A stretch of DNA of 64,000 nt from contig NZ_AUFF01000002.1 in the NCBI RefSeq assembly GCF_000426365.1, forward strand, positions 1 to 64,000, in the 5' to 3' direction. This DNA comes from Arenimonas composti TR7-09 = DSM 18010 (GTDB taxonomy: Bacteria; Pseudomonadota; Gammaproteobacteria; Xanthomonadales; Xanthomonadaceae). The notes below the pieces were generated by a model. The model worked only from the letters and a program-made list of their open reading frames with translations. It was not told where the DNA came from and did not search any database. Numbering within the stretch: position 1 is the first letter of the stretch; every line of letters starts with the position of its first letter. Position numbers and translations under genes: made by a program. Positions 8,537 through 16,802 of the stretch are shown here, in pieces.

Positions 8537-11434
8537 ATGAACACCATCCGTACCACCCGCCTGAGTCAGGCGGTTCGCGGGGCCTTGCTGTGCGCGTTCC
8601 TGCCGGTCGCGGCCCAGGCCCAGGAGGCACCGACCACGCTGGATGCGGTCGAGGTCACCGGCAGCCGCATCAAGCAGACCGAAGCCGTCGGCGCCAATCC
8701 GGTCGCGGTGATCGACCGCGCGACGATCGACCGCTCCGGCGTCGCGAACGTCGGCGAACTGCTGCTGCAGCTCACCGCCGGCGGCAAGGCGCTGAACGCG
8801 AAGTTCAATTCCTCGGGCAACTTCGGCTATCCGTCCAGCGGCGGCGGCATCGGCGCCGGTTCGTCCCAGGTCGACCTGCGCCACCTCGGTTCGCAGCGCG
8901 TGCTCGTGCTCGTCGACGGCATCCGCTGGGTGAACGAGTCCTCGGCTTCCGGCGTGTCCGGCAGCGCCGACCTCAACACCATCCCGCTGGCGATCGTCGA
9001 GCGCATCGAGGTGCTCGAGGACGGCGCCTCGGCGATCTACGGTTCCGACGCGATCGCCGGCGTCGTCAACATCATCACCCGCCGCGACTTCGACGGTGCG
9101 CTGGTGCACGGTTATTTCGGCCAGTGGAGCCGTGGCGGCGACACCACCGAGGCCAGCATCACCGTCGGCGGTGGCGGCGACCGCTTCCACGGCGTGTTCT
9201 CGGCGAGCTGGTTCGAACAGGAATCCATCGGCGCCGGCGAGTGGGATCAGTCGTCGTGGCCGATCCCCGGCGGTGGCCTGGCCTTCGGCAGCTCCGGTAC
9301 GCCGCAGGGCCGCTTCACGTTCTGCGACCCGGCGCGGCCCATCGGCAGCTACGGTTCGTGCACGCCGAGCCAGGAGTTCTTCTACGACATCACCCTCGAC
9401 GACGGCACCGTCGTGCCGGTGTGGAATCCGGCGGATCCGTCCGCCGGCACCTACCACGACTTCAGCGGCGCCGACCGCTTCAACTACGCGCCGTTCAACC
9501 TGCTGCTGACGCCGTCGGAGCGCAAGAGCCTGTTCGGCGCGTTCGGCTTCGACATCAGCGACACGCTCACGCTGCGCGGCAAGATGCTCTACAACAACCG
9601 CCAGTCGATGAACCAGGCGGCGCCCGAGCCGATTTTCGTCGGCCCCTATGCCGGCACCGGCGGCCTCGCCGACACGGTGATCATCCACGCGAACAACCCG
9701 TACAACCCGTTCGGCATCACCCTGGACCCGGCGAGCAACTTCGGCTGGGTGACCCGGCGTCCGGTGGAAGTCGGGCCGCGCATCTTCGAGCAGGACGTCG
9801 ACACCTGGTACTTCAACCTCGGCCTCGACGGGCAGTGGCGCTTCGGCGACAACGGCCTGGACTGGAACCTCGACTACGTGCGCTCGGAGAACTCGGCCGA
9901 GCAGACGTTCTACAACGGCTACAACATCGCCAAGATCAAGCTCGCGCTCGGCGACCCGGCGATCTGCGCGGCGACGCCCGGCTGCGTGCCGCTCGACCTG
10001 TTCGGCGGCCAGGGCCGGCCGATGACGCCGCAGATGATCGACTGGATCCGCACGACCCAGCACGACGCCAGCAAGCAGGTGCTCGACATCTGGTCGTTCA
10101 ACGTCACCGGTGACCTGTTCGACATCGGTGGCCGCGCCGCCGGTTTCGCCGCCGGCATCGAGCACCGCGTCTACGAGGGCAGCTTCGATCCCGATCCGCT
10201 GCGCCAGACCGGCGAGTCGCAGGACAGCTTCGCGGCGCCGGTGCGCGCCGACTACGACGTCGACGAGGTCTACGCGGAGTTCCGGCTGCCGTTCGCCGAC
10301 ACCTTCGACCTGAACGCGGCGATCCGCTACTCCGACTACAGCACCTTCGGCGGCGCCACCACCGGCAAGGTCGGCTTCCGCTGGCAGCCGGTCGACGACC
10401 TGGTGATCCGCGGCAACTGGTCGGAAGGCTTTCGCGCCCCGAACCTCGGCGAGCTCTACGGCCTGACCCAGTTCGGCGCGACGCTCACCGACCCCTGCGG
10501 CCCGACCGGCACGCTGATCGTCAACGACGCCGACGGCCTCAACACCACGCCGCTGGAAACCGCCTGCCGCGCCCAGGGCGTGCCCAACGGCTTCGAGCAG
10601 GCCAACACCCAGATCACGACCTTCACCGGCGGCAATCCGAACCTGCAGCCGGAAGAGTCGGAGAGCTGGACGGTCGGCGCGGTGTGGAGCCCGGACTTCT
10701 TCGAGAACCTCACCTGGTCCGAGCGCATCGACATCGAACTCGGCTACTACCACCACGAGATCGATGGTGCGATCCAGCCGCGCGACATCCAGGCCCTGCT
10801 CGACGCCTGCCTCGCGGCTGGTGGCCTCGATGCCACGCTGTGCTCGCCGTTCACCCGCGGCGCCGGCGGCAACCTCAACCCGCCGAACAACTTCCTCGAC
10901 AACCTGGCGGTCATCGAGACCGACGGCGTCGACGTGAAGTTCGACTGGCGCAGCCCGGAGTTCGCCTGGGGCCGGCTCACCGCCTCGCTGCAGGCGTCGC
11001 ATGTGATCGACTATCGCGAGGTCGACCGCGACGGCAACGTCGCCACCCGCGCCCCGGGTGTCGAGGCCAACGACGGCGCGATCCCCGAGTGGCAGACGAA
11101 CGTGCAGCTCGGCTGGGCGATCGGCGACTGGTTCGTGGCCTGGAACGTGCGCTATATCAGCGAGGTCAGCGAGTCCTGCGCCGGCCTGGCCGGGCTTCCC
11201 GGCTGCCCGACCGACGCCGACCGCAACGAGCTCGACGCGACCTGGTACAACGACCTGCAGGTGTCCTGGAACGACGCGTTCACGATGCCGGGCCTGAAGC
11301 TCGCGGTCGGCGTCAACAACGTCTTCGACGAGGACCCGCCGATCTGCCTCACCTGCTCGCTCAACGGTTACGACGCCGGTACCTACGACCTGCCCGGTCG
11401 CTTCTGGTACGTCAGCCTCGACTACCGCTTCTGA
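8537..11434 (+). CDS. TonB-dependent outer-membrane receptor
   Basis: A 965-residue outer-membrane receptor that takes up an unidentified ligand using TonB energy. A signal peptide of about 30 residues ends in AQAQ; a TonB-box-like TLDAVEVTG and the GSRIK motif follow, then the plug domain ([43 protein letters not shown]) and a long beta-barrel ending in the aromatic C-terminal [10 protein letters not shown] required for membrane insertion. The size and the GSRIK start are typical of the large receptor set of Xanthomonadales. Several Cys pairs occur in extracellular-loop regions. No transport partner adjoins it, so the ligand cannot be guessed. Confidence 0.93.
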   Translation: MNTIRTTRLSQAVRGALLCAFLPVAAQAQEAPTTLDAVEVTGSRIKQTEAVGANPVAVIDRATIDRSGVANVGELLLQLTAGGKALNAKFNSSGNFGYPSSGGGIGAGSSQVDLRHLGSQRVLVLVDGIRWVNESSASGVSGSADLNTIPLAIVERIEVLEDGASAIYGSDAIAGVVNIITRRDFDGALVHGYFGQWSRGGDTTEASITVGGGGDRFHGVFSASWFEQESIGAGEWDQSSWPIPGGGLAFGSSGTPQGRFTFCDPARPIGSYGSCTPSQEFFYDITLDDGTVVPVWNPADPSAGTYHDFSGADRFNYAPFNLLLTPSERKSLFGAFGFDISDTLTLRGKMLYNNRQSMNQAAPEPIFVGPYAGTGGLADTVIIHANNPYNPFGITLDPASNFGWVTRRPVEVGPRIFEQDVDTWYFNLGLDGQWRFGDNGLDWNLDYVRSENSAEQTFYNGYNIAKIKLALGDPAICAATPGCVPLDLFGGQGRPMTPQMIDWIRTTQHDASKQVLDIWSFNVTGDLFDIGGRAAGFAAGIEHRVYEGSFDPDPLRQTGESQDSFAAPVRADYDVDEVYAEFRLPFADTFDLNAAIRYSDYSTFGGATTGKVGFRWQPVDDLVIRGNWSEGFRAPNLGELYGLTQFGATLTDPCGPTGTLIVNDADGLNTTPLETACRAQGVPNGFEQANTQITTFTGGNPNLQPEESESWTVGAVWSPDFFENLTWSERIDIELGYYHHEIDGAIQPRDIQALLDACLAAGGLDATLCSPFTRGAGGNLNPPNNFLDNLAVIETDGVDVKFDWRSPEFAWGRLTASLQASHVIDYREVDRDGNVATRAPGVEANDGAIPEWQTNVQLGWAIGDWFVAWNVRYISEVSESCAGLAGLPGCPTDADRNELDATWYNDLQVSWNDAFTMPGLKLAVGVNNVFDEDPPICLTCSLNGYDAGTYDLPGRFWYVSLDYRF

Positions 11435-11441
11435 AACTCCG

Positions 11442-11468
11442 CCGGGGCCGTCGTGGCCCCGGTGTTTT
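11442..11468 (+). terminator. rho-independent terminator after the TonB receptor
   Basis: Stem CCGGGGCC (11442-11449), loop GTCGT, stem GGCCCCGG (11455-11462), then TGTTTT. It starts 7 bp after the stop codon. Confidence 0.75.
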
Positions 11469-11476
11469 CCCGCTTT

Positions 11477-11508
11477 CGACGGTTCGACGGTTCGTCGGTT
11501 CATCGGTT
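11477..11508 (+). repeat. tandem 8-bp repeats CGACGGTT
   Basis: Four consecutive 8-mers: CGACGGTT, CGACGGTT, CGTCGGTT, CATCGGTT. They open the 820-bp gene-free stretch 11435-12254, which otherwise holds hairpins listed separately and no credible gene. Confidence 0.6.
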
Positions 11509-11526
11509 CGGCGGCGGCGATGCCGC

Positions 11527-11589
11527 GCGGGAGGGGTGGCCCGGGCCTCACACAAGGCCTTTACGTTCGGCCCGGGCCACCCCTCCCGC
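11527..11589. repeat. hairpin A: 21-bp perfect stem with conserved 21-nt loop
   Basis: Arms 11527-11547 and 11569-11589 are perfect inverted repeats (starting GCGGGAGGGGTGGCC). The 21-nt loop 11548-11568 is, on the minus strand, GAACGTAAAGGCC followed by TTGTGTGA. The same loop, 18 of 21 bases identical, lies in hairpin B at 12200-12220, although the stems differ. Confidence 0.8.
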
Positions 11590-11677
11590 ACGACACCGCC
11601 GCACACACGGCTGCGATTCGCCGGGACGCGCCGCACCGGCGCGCGCTGCCACGTCACCGGCGAAGTGTTCCGGGATC

Positions 11678-12086
11678 GCGAACAAACTCCTTTCGCCGCG
11701 ACCGGATGGCGCTTTCGGCATCCCGACTTACCGATCCGGGCGCGCACCTGAAGTGCGCAGGTTCCATAGCGTGGTGGCCGAGGGGAATCGGCTGTGGATA
11801 CCGCGGCGGAACCGCATTGCCGGGTGAACGCGCAGATCGAATGCGACGCGGAGCGCCGAGGCTTTAGGCTGGCGGCCGCAAGGGCGGTACTCCTGCGGTC
11901 CGTACACGACACGCGCTCTGCGACCAATGTCGCAGCAGATTCATCGCAGGCTCGGTTTCACGAAGGCAGTGAGCGCAGATTTCCCTCGGCCACCACGCTA
12001 TGGAACCTGCGCACTTCAGGTGCGCGCCCGGATCGGTCAACTGGTACCGGCCGATGCATCCGGTCGCGGTGATGGGGCTTGTCCGC
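11678..12086. repeat. long imperfect inverted repeat, arms about 110 bp
   Basis: The inner parts of the arms (about 11731-11786 and 11982-12037) are near-identical inverted copies of roughly 55 bp, for example GCGCACCTGAAGTGCGCAGG on one side and its complement on the other. A weaker match extends outward to about 11678 and 12086, where CCGCGACCGGATG is shared. The spacer of about 195 bp has no open gene. It could be two convergent copies of a repeat or the ends of a small non-autonomous element; nothing in the spacer looks like a transposase. Confidence 0.7.
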
Positions 12087-12174
12087 AACCGCGCAGGGAA
12101 CTGATCCGGCCACGCCGTCTGAGCGCTGAATCCGCGCCCATCCCGGAACTGGGGACGGCAATCGTCCGGGGACG

Positions 12175-12245
12175 CCGTGGTGGAGGGGTTGCTGCTGGCG
12201 AACGTAAAGGCTTCATGTGAGCCAGCAGCAACCCCTCCACCACGG
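12175..12245. repeat. hairpin B: 25-bp perfect stem with conserved 21-nt loop
   Basis: Arms 12175-12199 and 12221-12245 are perfect inverted repeats (CCGTGGTGGAGGGGTTGCTG...). The loop 12200-12220 starts GAACGTAAAGGC and ends ATGTGA, matching the loop of hairpin A on the opposite strand. The two stems share only the outer GGAGGGGT. It ends 9 bp before the stop of the convergent EEP-family gene and might end its transcript. Confidence 0.8.
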
Positions 12246-12254
12246 TGGCACCGG

Positions 12255-12998
12255 CTACGAAGGGCGCAATTCCACCGCCACTGCCATGTGGTCGGAGCCG
12301 GCGGCGGCGGTGGCGGCGTAGTCGGTGATGTCGAAGCCACCGACGAGCACGTGATCGAGGCAACGCTGCGGCGCCCAGCTCGGGAACGTGCAGAGCTTGT
12401 GCGGCGGCGGCTGCAACACCGTCTGCCGGTAGAGCGCCCGCATCTCCGGCGCGTCGGCATCGCAATTGAAGTCGCCCATCAGCACCAGGCGCTTGCTGTC
12501 GGACAGCAGCTCGGCGAGGAAGCCGAGCTGCAGGTGGCGCGACTTCGCGCCGAGCGACAGGTGGGTGACCGCGAGCTGCCAGGCGTCCTCGCCCTTGCCG
12601 AAGGTGGCGACCAGCACGCCGCGGCCGGCGATGCGGCCGGGCAGGGCGTAGTCGAGCAGGTCGTCGGGCTCGATCCGGCTCAGGATCGCGTTGCCGCTGC
12701 CGGCGATCCGCGAGATGCGCCGGTTCGGCTGGTGGGTCCAGAACGGGAAACGCGCCGCTTCGGCCAGGTAGTCGGCCTGGTTGGTGAAGCCCGAGCGCAG
12801 GCTGCCGGGGTCGGACTCCTGCAGGCCGACGACGTCGAAGGGTTCGGCGACCTTCGCCAGCGCGTCCAGGTTGCCCTGCTTGCCGTGGTGGAACACGTGC
12901 GACCAGCTGCGCGTGACGTACTCGCTGTACGCGCGCGTGCTCGAGCCCGCCTGGATGTTGGCGCTCAGCAGACGCAGGCGTTCGGGCAGCTTGGACAT
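12255..12998 (-). CDS. endonuclease/exonuclease/phosphatase (EEP) family hydrolase
   Basis: A 247-residue cytoplasmic-looking protein of the metal-dependent EEP fold. Visible motifs are LLSANIQAG near residue 10 (first Asn ligand), VVGLQESD with the catalytic Glu, VTHLSLG, MGDFNCDAD with the Asp/Asn pair, and the C-terminal SDHMAV with the catalytic His. These residues are complete, so it should be active, but substrate (DNA, RNA, phospholipid or inositol phosphate) cannot be told. Start ATG 12998 chosen at MSKLPERL; the frame stays open upstream. The palindromic 13-mer GGGGACGTACCCC lies 12 bp before the start. Confidence 0.85.
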   Translation of the reverse strand: MSKLPERLRLLSANIQAGSSTRAYSEYVTRSWSHVFHHGKQGNLDALAKVAEPFDVVGLQESDPGSLRSGFTNQADYLAEAARFPFWTHQPNRRISRIAGSGNAILSRIEPDDLLDYALPGRIAGRGVLVATFGKGEDAWQLAVTHLSLGAKSRHLQLGFLAELLSDSKRLVLMGDFNCDADAPEMRALYRQTVLQPPPHKLCTFPSWAPQRCLDHVLVGGFDITDYAATAAAGSDHMAVAVELRPS

Positions 12999-13010
12999 GC
13001 CGCCAAGGAT

Positions 13011-13023
13011 GGGGACGTACCCC
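13011..13023. repeat. isolated GGGGACGTACCCC element
   Basis: The same 13-mer, or its reverse complement, occurs at 24780-24792, 53909-53921, 53951-53963 and 54015-54027. Here it lies in the 5' leader of the EEP-family gene. Read on the minus strand it is followed by ATCCTT, as is the copy at 53951 on the plus strand. Confidence 0.6.
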
Positions 13024-13124
13024 GCGAACCGCAATCCACGGCACGTGAACAGCCGGGGCCCGGAAACGTCGAGGGCCGCGAACGCGGCCCCCGGCGAACT
13101 ACGTGGTCCGAACGACGGACTGCG

Positions 13125-13988
13125 TCAGGGCGTGGTGCCGGCCCGCTCGTGCGCGACCAGGAACTCGACCGTGTCGAACAGGCCCTGCGGACCGCGATCG
13201 TTGACGTGGGCGCTGTACTTGCCGTTGATGATGAACGTCGGGGTCGAGCTGACGCCGGTGCGCAGCGCGAACTGACGGGCGCGGTCGAGCTTCGCGTTGA
13301 CCGCGAAGCTGTTCATCGTCGCGGTGATCGTGGCCTCGTCCGAGCCGAAGGTGGCCAGGAAGCCGGCGAGCTCCTCGAGCGAGCCGGTGGTGAAGCGGCG
13401 GTCGATGAAGAAGGCGTTGAAGGTCGCCTCGTGCATCTTGTCGAGCAGGCCGAGCGACTGCGCCGCGAAGAACATGCGCGCGAGGTTGTCGCTCGGGCCA
13501 CCGAACACGCCCGGGACGTATTCGAAGCGCACGTCGGAGGCCAGCGTCGGCTTCCACGAGCTCACGTGCGGCTGCAGGTTCGCGCAGTGGATGCAGGTGT
13601 AGGCGAACACCTCGGCGACCTCGATGCCGCCGCTGCCGAAGGTCGGCTGCGGAGTCGGCAGCACCACGTAGTCGATGCCCGGACGCGGCGCGCGCGCCGG
13701 GTCCATGACCGGCGGCGCCGGCGGCGTCGGCTCGGCGGCGGGAGCGGCCGGCGCCGGCGCGGCGGCGGTTTCTTCGGCCGGCGCCTCCTCGACCGGGGCG
13801 GCTTCCTCGGCCGGCGCGGTCTCGTCGGCCGGGGCCTCGTCCACGACCTCGTCGGTCGCCGGGGCCGGGGTCTCGGCCGGCGCCGGCGTGGCGGCCGGGG
13901 CGTCGGCGGCGGGCGCGGCGGTGTCGGGCGAGTCCGGGGCGCAGGCGGCCAGGGCAACGGCCAGCAGGAGGGGCAGCAGACGCTTCAT
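13125..13988 (-). CDS. DsbA-like thiol:disulfide oxidoreductase lipoprotein
   Basis: A 287-residue protein. The N-terminal lipobox LAAC at residues 13-16 marks a lipoprotein. Residues 20-95 are a low-complexity Ala/Pro/Glu linker that should hold the catalytic domain away from the membrane. The thioredoxin-fold part has the redox motif CIHC (in FAYTCIHCANLQ), then a helical insertion and the cis-Pro segment VSSTPTFIINGKY. DsbA proteins form disulfides in exported proteins. The C-x-x-C is CIHC rather than the CPHC of E. coli DsbA. Located directly downstream of cytochrome c4 on the same strand, 88 bp apart, so possibly co-transcribed. Confidence 0.88.
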   Translation of the reverse strand: MKRLLPLLLAVALAACAPDSPDTAAPAADAPAATPAPAETPAPATDEVVDEAPADETAPAEEAAPVEEAPAEETAAAPAPAAPAAEPTPPAPPVMDPARAPRPGIDYVVLPTPQPTFGSGGIEVAEVFAYTCIHCANLQPHVSSWKPTLASDVRFEYVPGVFGGPSDNLARMFFAAQSLGLLDKMHEATFNAFFIDRRFTTGSLEELAGFLATFGSDEATITATMNSFAVNAKLDRARQFALRTGVSSTPTFIINGKYSAHVNDRGPQGLFDTVEFLVAHERAGTTP

Positions 13989-14076
13989 CGATGACGGCTC
14001 CAGTTCGGGACAGCCAGCAGACCACGGCCGGCGTGCGAAGTTGCAACGGTCCGGCGCGGGGCCGGACCGTTCCGGC

Positions 14077-14946
14077 TCATTCCTGGGTTGCGGCGGCTTC
14101 GTCGGCCACGACCGCGGCCGGGGCTTCCGCCGGCGCGGCGGCGACCGCGGCGACCGCATCGGCGGCCGGGGCGTCGGCGACGTTGTGCAGGCCTTCGAGG
14201 AAGCTGGCCAGACCCTGGATCTCCTCGTCGGTCAGGCCGGAGGCGACCTGCGCCATGATCGGATTGGCGCGGTCGCCCGAGCCCCAGACCATGCCGTTGT
14301 GGAACTCGGCGAGCTTGGCGGCGGTGTAGCCGGCATGCTGGCCGCCGATCGACGGCCACGCGGCGCCCGGGTTGCCGGCACCGGTCGGGCCGTGGCAGGC
14401 CAGGCAGGCCGGGACGCCGCCCTCGGGCTTGCCGGACAGGAAGATGCGCTGGCCGACTTCGAAGAAGCGGCGGCCGGCGTTCGGGCCCTCGGCGATCTCG
14501 GTGTCGTCGGCGACGCCCGGCACGACCCGCATCCCGGCGAAGTGGGCGCCGATGTCGCGCATGTCCTGCGCGCTCAGCGGGGCCGCGAACGGCATCATGA
14601 TCGGGCTGTTGCGCTCGCCGCTCTTGAACAGCGCCAGCTGGCGGGCGATGTAGCGCTCGTTCTGGCCGGCCAGCTTCGGGTACTGCGGGTCGGCGGAATT
14701 GCCGTCGGCGCCGTGGCAGGCCGCACAGGCGGCGGCCTTGCTCGCGCCGGCGGCGGCGTCGCCCCAGGTCGCGGTCACGTCATCGCTTTCCAGCACCGAA
14801 ACCGGCGCCGGCGCCGGATCGGCGGCCGGGGTGACGGTCGCGGTATCGGCCGGGGCGGTGTCGGCCGGAGCCGAACCGGGTTCCTGGGCGACGACCGAGG
14901 CGGCGGCGAGCGCGGCGGCGACACCGAGGATGCGCGTGAACTTCAT
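14077..14946 (-). CDS. dihaem cytochrome c4
   Basis: A 289-residue exported electron carrier with two class I cytochrome c domains. Haem attachment motifs are CAACH (near residue 79) and CLACH (near residue 176); distal Met ligands are likely in the PIMMPFAAPLS and ANPIMAQVASGL segments. A signal peptide of about 20 residues is followed by an Ala/Pro/Thr-rich spacer, and the C-terminus has a 35-residue Ala-rich acidic tail, both additions to the usual c4 length of about 200. c4 feeds terminal oxidases. Divergent from engB, as in many gammaproteobacteria. A perfect TATAAT lies upstream. Confidence 0.92.
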   Translation of the reverse strand: MKFTRILGVAAALAAASVVAQEPGSAPADTAPADTATVTPAADPAPAPVSVLESDDVTATWGDAAAGASKAAACAACHGADGNSADPQYPKLAGQNERYIARQLALFKSGERNSPIMMPFAAPLSAQDMRDIGAHFAGMRVVPGVADDTEIAEGPNAGRRFFEVGQRIFLSGKPEGGVPACLACHGPTGAGNPGAAWPSIGGQHAGYTAAKLAEFHNGMVWGSGDRANPIMAQVASGLTDEEIQGLASFLEGLHNVADAPAADAVAAVAAAPAEAPAAVVADEAAATQE

Positions 14947-15007
14947 GGAGGGGCTCCGAAACACGTAAAATCAGGGGTTTACGGGATGCGCGGACGCAGA
15001 AGCCGGG

Positions 15008-15013
15008 ATTATA
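15008..15013 (-). promoter_or_regulatory. candidate -10 box of the cytochrome c4 gene
   Basis: TATAAT on the minus strand, 62 bp before the ATG. No good -35 box is seen at 16-18 bp upstream. A GGAG ribosome-binding site precedes the start codon. Confidence 0.4.
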
Positions 15014-15084
15014 ACGGCTAGTTCGCGGTTCGTACGAGGTCGCGGCCGCTCTGCGATCATTGCCAGCCCTACCGGATCGCCCCC

Positions 15085-15672
15085 ATGCCCAATCCCCTGG
15101 CGAAGGCCAAGTACCACGACTCCGTCCACAACCTGCGCCAGCTGCCGGCCGCGGACGGCCGCGAGGTCGTGTTCGCCGGGCGCTCCAACGCCGGCAAGTC
15201 CAGCGCGCTGAACGCGCTGAGCAACCAGAAGGGCCTGGCGCGGGTGTCGAAGACGCCGGGCCGCACCCAGGCGCTGAACTACTTCGAGGTCGGCGCGGAC
15301 CGCTACCTCGTCGACCTGCCCGGCTACGGCTACGCCAAGGTGCCGGAGGCGATGCGCGAGGCCTGGAAGAAGACCATCAACATCTACTTCCAGACCCGCG
15401 AACAGCTCACCGGCCTGGTGATCGTGATGGACATTCGCCACCCGCTGCGCGAGTACGACCTGCAGATGCTCGACTACGCCGTCGCCCGCGGCCTGCCGGC
15501 ACACTGCCTGCTGACCAAGGCCGACAAGTTCGGCCGCGGCGAACAGGCGAAGACCCTCGCCGCCGTCCGCCGCGAACTCGGCGACCGGGCCAGCGCCCAG
15601 GTGTTCTCGGCCGACGCGAAGCTCGGCCTCGAGGAAGCGCGGGCGGTGATCGCGGCCTGGCTCGGAATTTGA
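15085..15672 (+). CDS. engB: ribosome-biogenesis GTPase EngB/YsxC (YihA)
   Basis: A 195-residue GTPase needed for assembly of the large ribosomal subunit. G1 GRSNAGKSS is near residue 33, G2 includes TPGRTQ, G3 DLPGYGYAKV near residue 76, G4 LLTKADK near residue 142 and G5 FSADAK. Length and order match the family. It is single-gene and divergent from cytochrome c4; a REP element follows 11 bp after the stop. Confidence 0.96.
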   Translation: MPNPLAKAKYHDSVHNLRQLPAADGREVVFAGRSNAGKSSALNALSNQKGLARVSKTPGRTQALNYFEVGADRYLVDLPGYGYAKVPEAMREAWKKTINIYFQTREQLTGLVIVMDIRHPLREYDLQMLDYAVARGLPAHCLLTKADKFGRGEQAKTLAAVRRELGDRASAQVFSADAKLGLEEARAVIAAWLGI

Positions 15673-15683
15673 AGGCGCGAAGT

Positions 15684-15706
15684 TGTAGGAGCGGCTTCAG
15701 CCGCGA
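15684..15706 (+). repeat. REP element
   Basis: TGTAGGAGCGGCTTCAGCCG followed by CGA. The inner part is a short palindrome (CGGCT/AGCCG). More copies lie at 35175, 37515-37653, 44852-44980 and 58865-58978. Just downstream (15731-15766) is a run of ACTCGTT-type short repeats that reaches the end of the next gene. Confidence 0.85.
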
Positions 15707-15759
15707 TAAGCGCGACGCAGTGCGCGGGCTGTCACTCGTTACTCGTTACTCTCGACTCG

Positions 15760-16677
15760 TTACTCGCCCCCCAGCCGCGGATCCATCCTTCCCCGCAGCG
15801 CATCCACCAGCACATTGATCACGACGATCGCCGCGCCCACCACCAGCACCACGCCGAGCACGAGGGTGTAGTCGCGATTCAGCGCCCCCTGGACGAAGTG
15901 CCGGCCGACGCCGGGGATCCCGAAGACCTGCTCGACGACCGCCGAACCGCTGACGACATTGATCAGCGCCGGGCTCAGCCAGGCCACGACCGGCAACAGG
16001 GCCGGCCGCAGCAGGTGCACGAACAGCAGGCGGGCGCCGCCGAGGCCGCGGCCGCGGGCGGCGCGCACCCAGTCCGCTTCGAGTACCTCGAGCAGCGAGG
16101 CGCGGGTCAGCCGCGCGCAGTAGGCGAGATTCGGCAAGGCCAGCGCCAGCACCGGCAGCACCGCGCCGCGCCAGCCGCCGTCCCAGCCGCCGGCCGGCAG
16201 CCAGTGCAGGCTCACCGCGAACAGCAGGATCAGCAGCGGCGCGGCGACGAACTTCGGCACCGCCAGGCCGAGGCCGGCGGCGAACATCAGCAGGCGGTCG
16301 CTCCAGCGCCCGGCACGCAGCGCCGCCAGCACGCCGAGCGGCACCCCGAGCAGCAGGGCCAGTGCCAGCGCCGCCAGGCCCAGGGTCACCGTGATCGGCA
16401 GACTGGCCGCCAGCAGTTCGTTGACCGTGTAGTCCGGGTACTGGAACGAGGGGCCGAGGTCGCCGCGCAGCACGTCGCCGAGCCAGGCGCCGTATTGCGC
16501 CAGCGGCGGCCGGTCGAGGCGGTAGGTGGCCGCGAGCGCGGCCTCGACCTCGGGCGGCGCCGCCTTCTCGCTGTCGAAGGGCCCGCCGGGCGCGGCGCGC
16601 AGCAGCACGAAGCACAGCGTGGCCAGCAGCCACAGCGTGACCAGGGCTTCGAGGGTGCGGGCGGCGAATCGCGGCAT
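15760..16677 (-). CDS. peptide ABC transporter permease, OppB/DppB type
   Basis: A 305-residue inner-membrane permease with about six membrane segments. The N-terminal part matches the DppB-type lead (FVLLRAAPGGPFD), and the cytoplasmic EAA-like loop is seen in VLEADWVRAARGRGLGGARL, where the ATPase docks. Oligopeptide importers need a second permease, one or two ATPases and a binding protein; none adjoins it. A matching binding protein lies 9 kb away (24775-26481). It is divergent from the cyanophycin operon, so peptide import may be linked with nitrogen storage, but that is inference. Confidence 0.88.
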   Translation of the reverse strand: MPRFAARTLEALVTLWLLATLCFVLLRAAPGGPFDSEKAAPPEVEAALAATYRLDRPPLAQYGAWLGDVLRGDLGPSFQYPDYTVNELLAASLPITVTLGLAALALALLLGVPLGVLAALRAGRWSDRLLMFAAGLGLAVPKFVAAPLLILLFAVSLHWLPAGGWDGGWRGAVLPVLALALPNLAYCARLTRASLLEVLEADWVRAARGRGLGGARLLFVHLLRPALLPVVAWLSPALINVVSGSAVVEQVFGIPGVGRHFVQGALNRDYTLVLGVVLVVGAAIVVINVLVDALRGRMDPRLGGE

Positions 16678-16802
16678 TCGTCTTCGGCTGGCTTCCGGCG
16701 TGTTCGGCCCCGGCGGGCCGCGGCGAGGTTAGCAGCCCCGCGCGGGCTGGGCAGACGCTGCCGGGGCAGCGCCGGACCGGGCGTAGCTGCTAGATTCGGG
16801 CG

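Noticed and set aside
11477-11508. Possible replication iterons
   Set aside because: Only four 8-mers, no DnaA boxes, AT-rich region or replication gene nearby.
8192-11551. Very long open frame on the minus strand over the TonB receptor (and similar antisense frames at 18035-22030, 4561-7098 and 32162-35260)
   Set aside because: In DNA of about 70% GC antisense frames stay open because stop codons are rare. Their translations are Arg/Ala/Gly/His-rich without domains, and the opposite strand has clear protein families.
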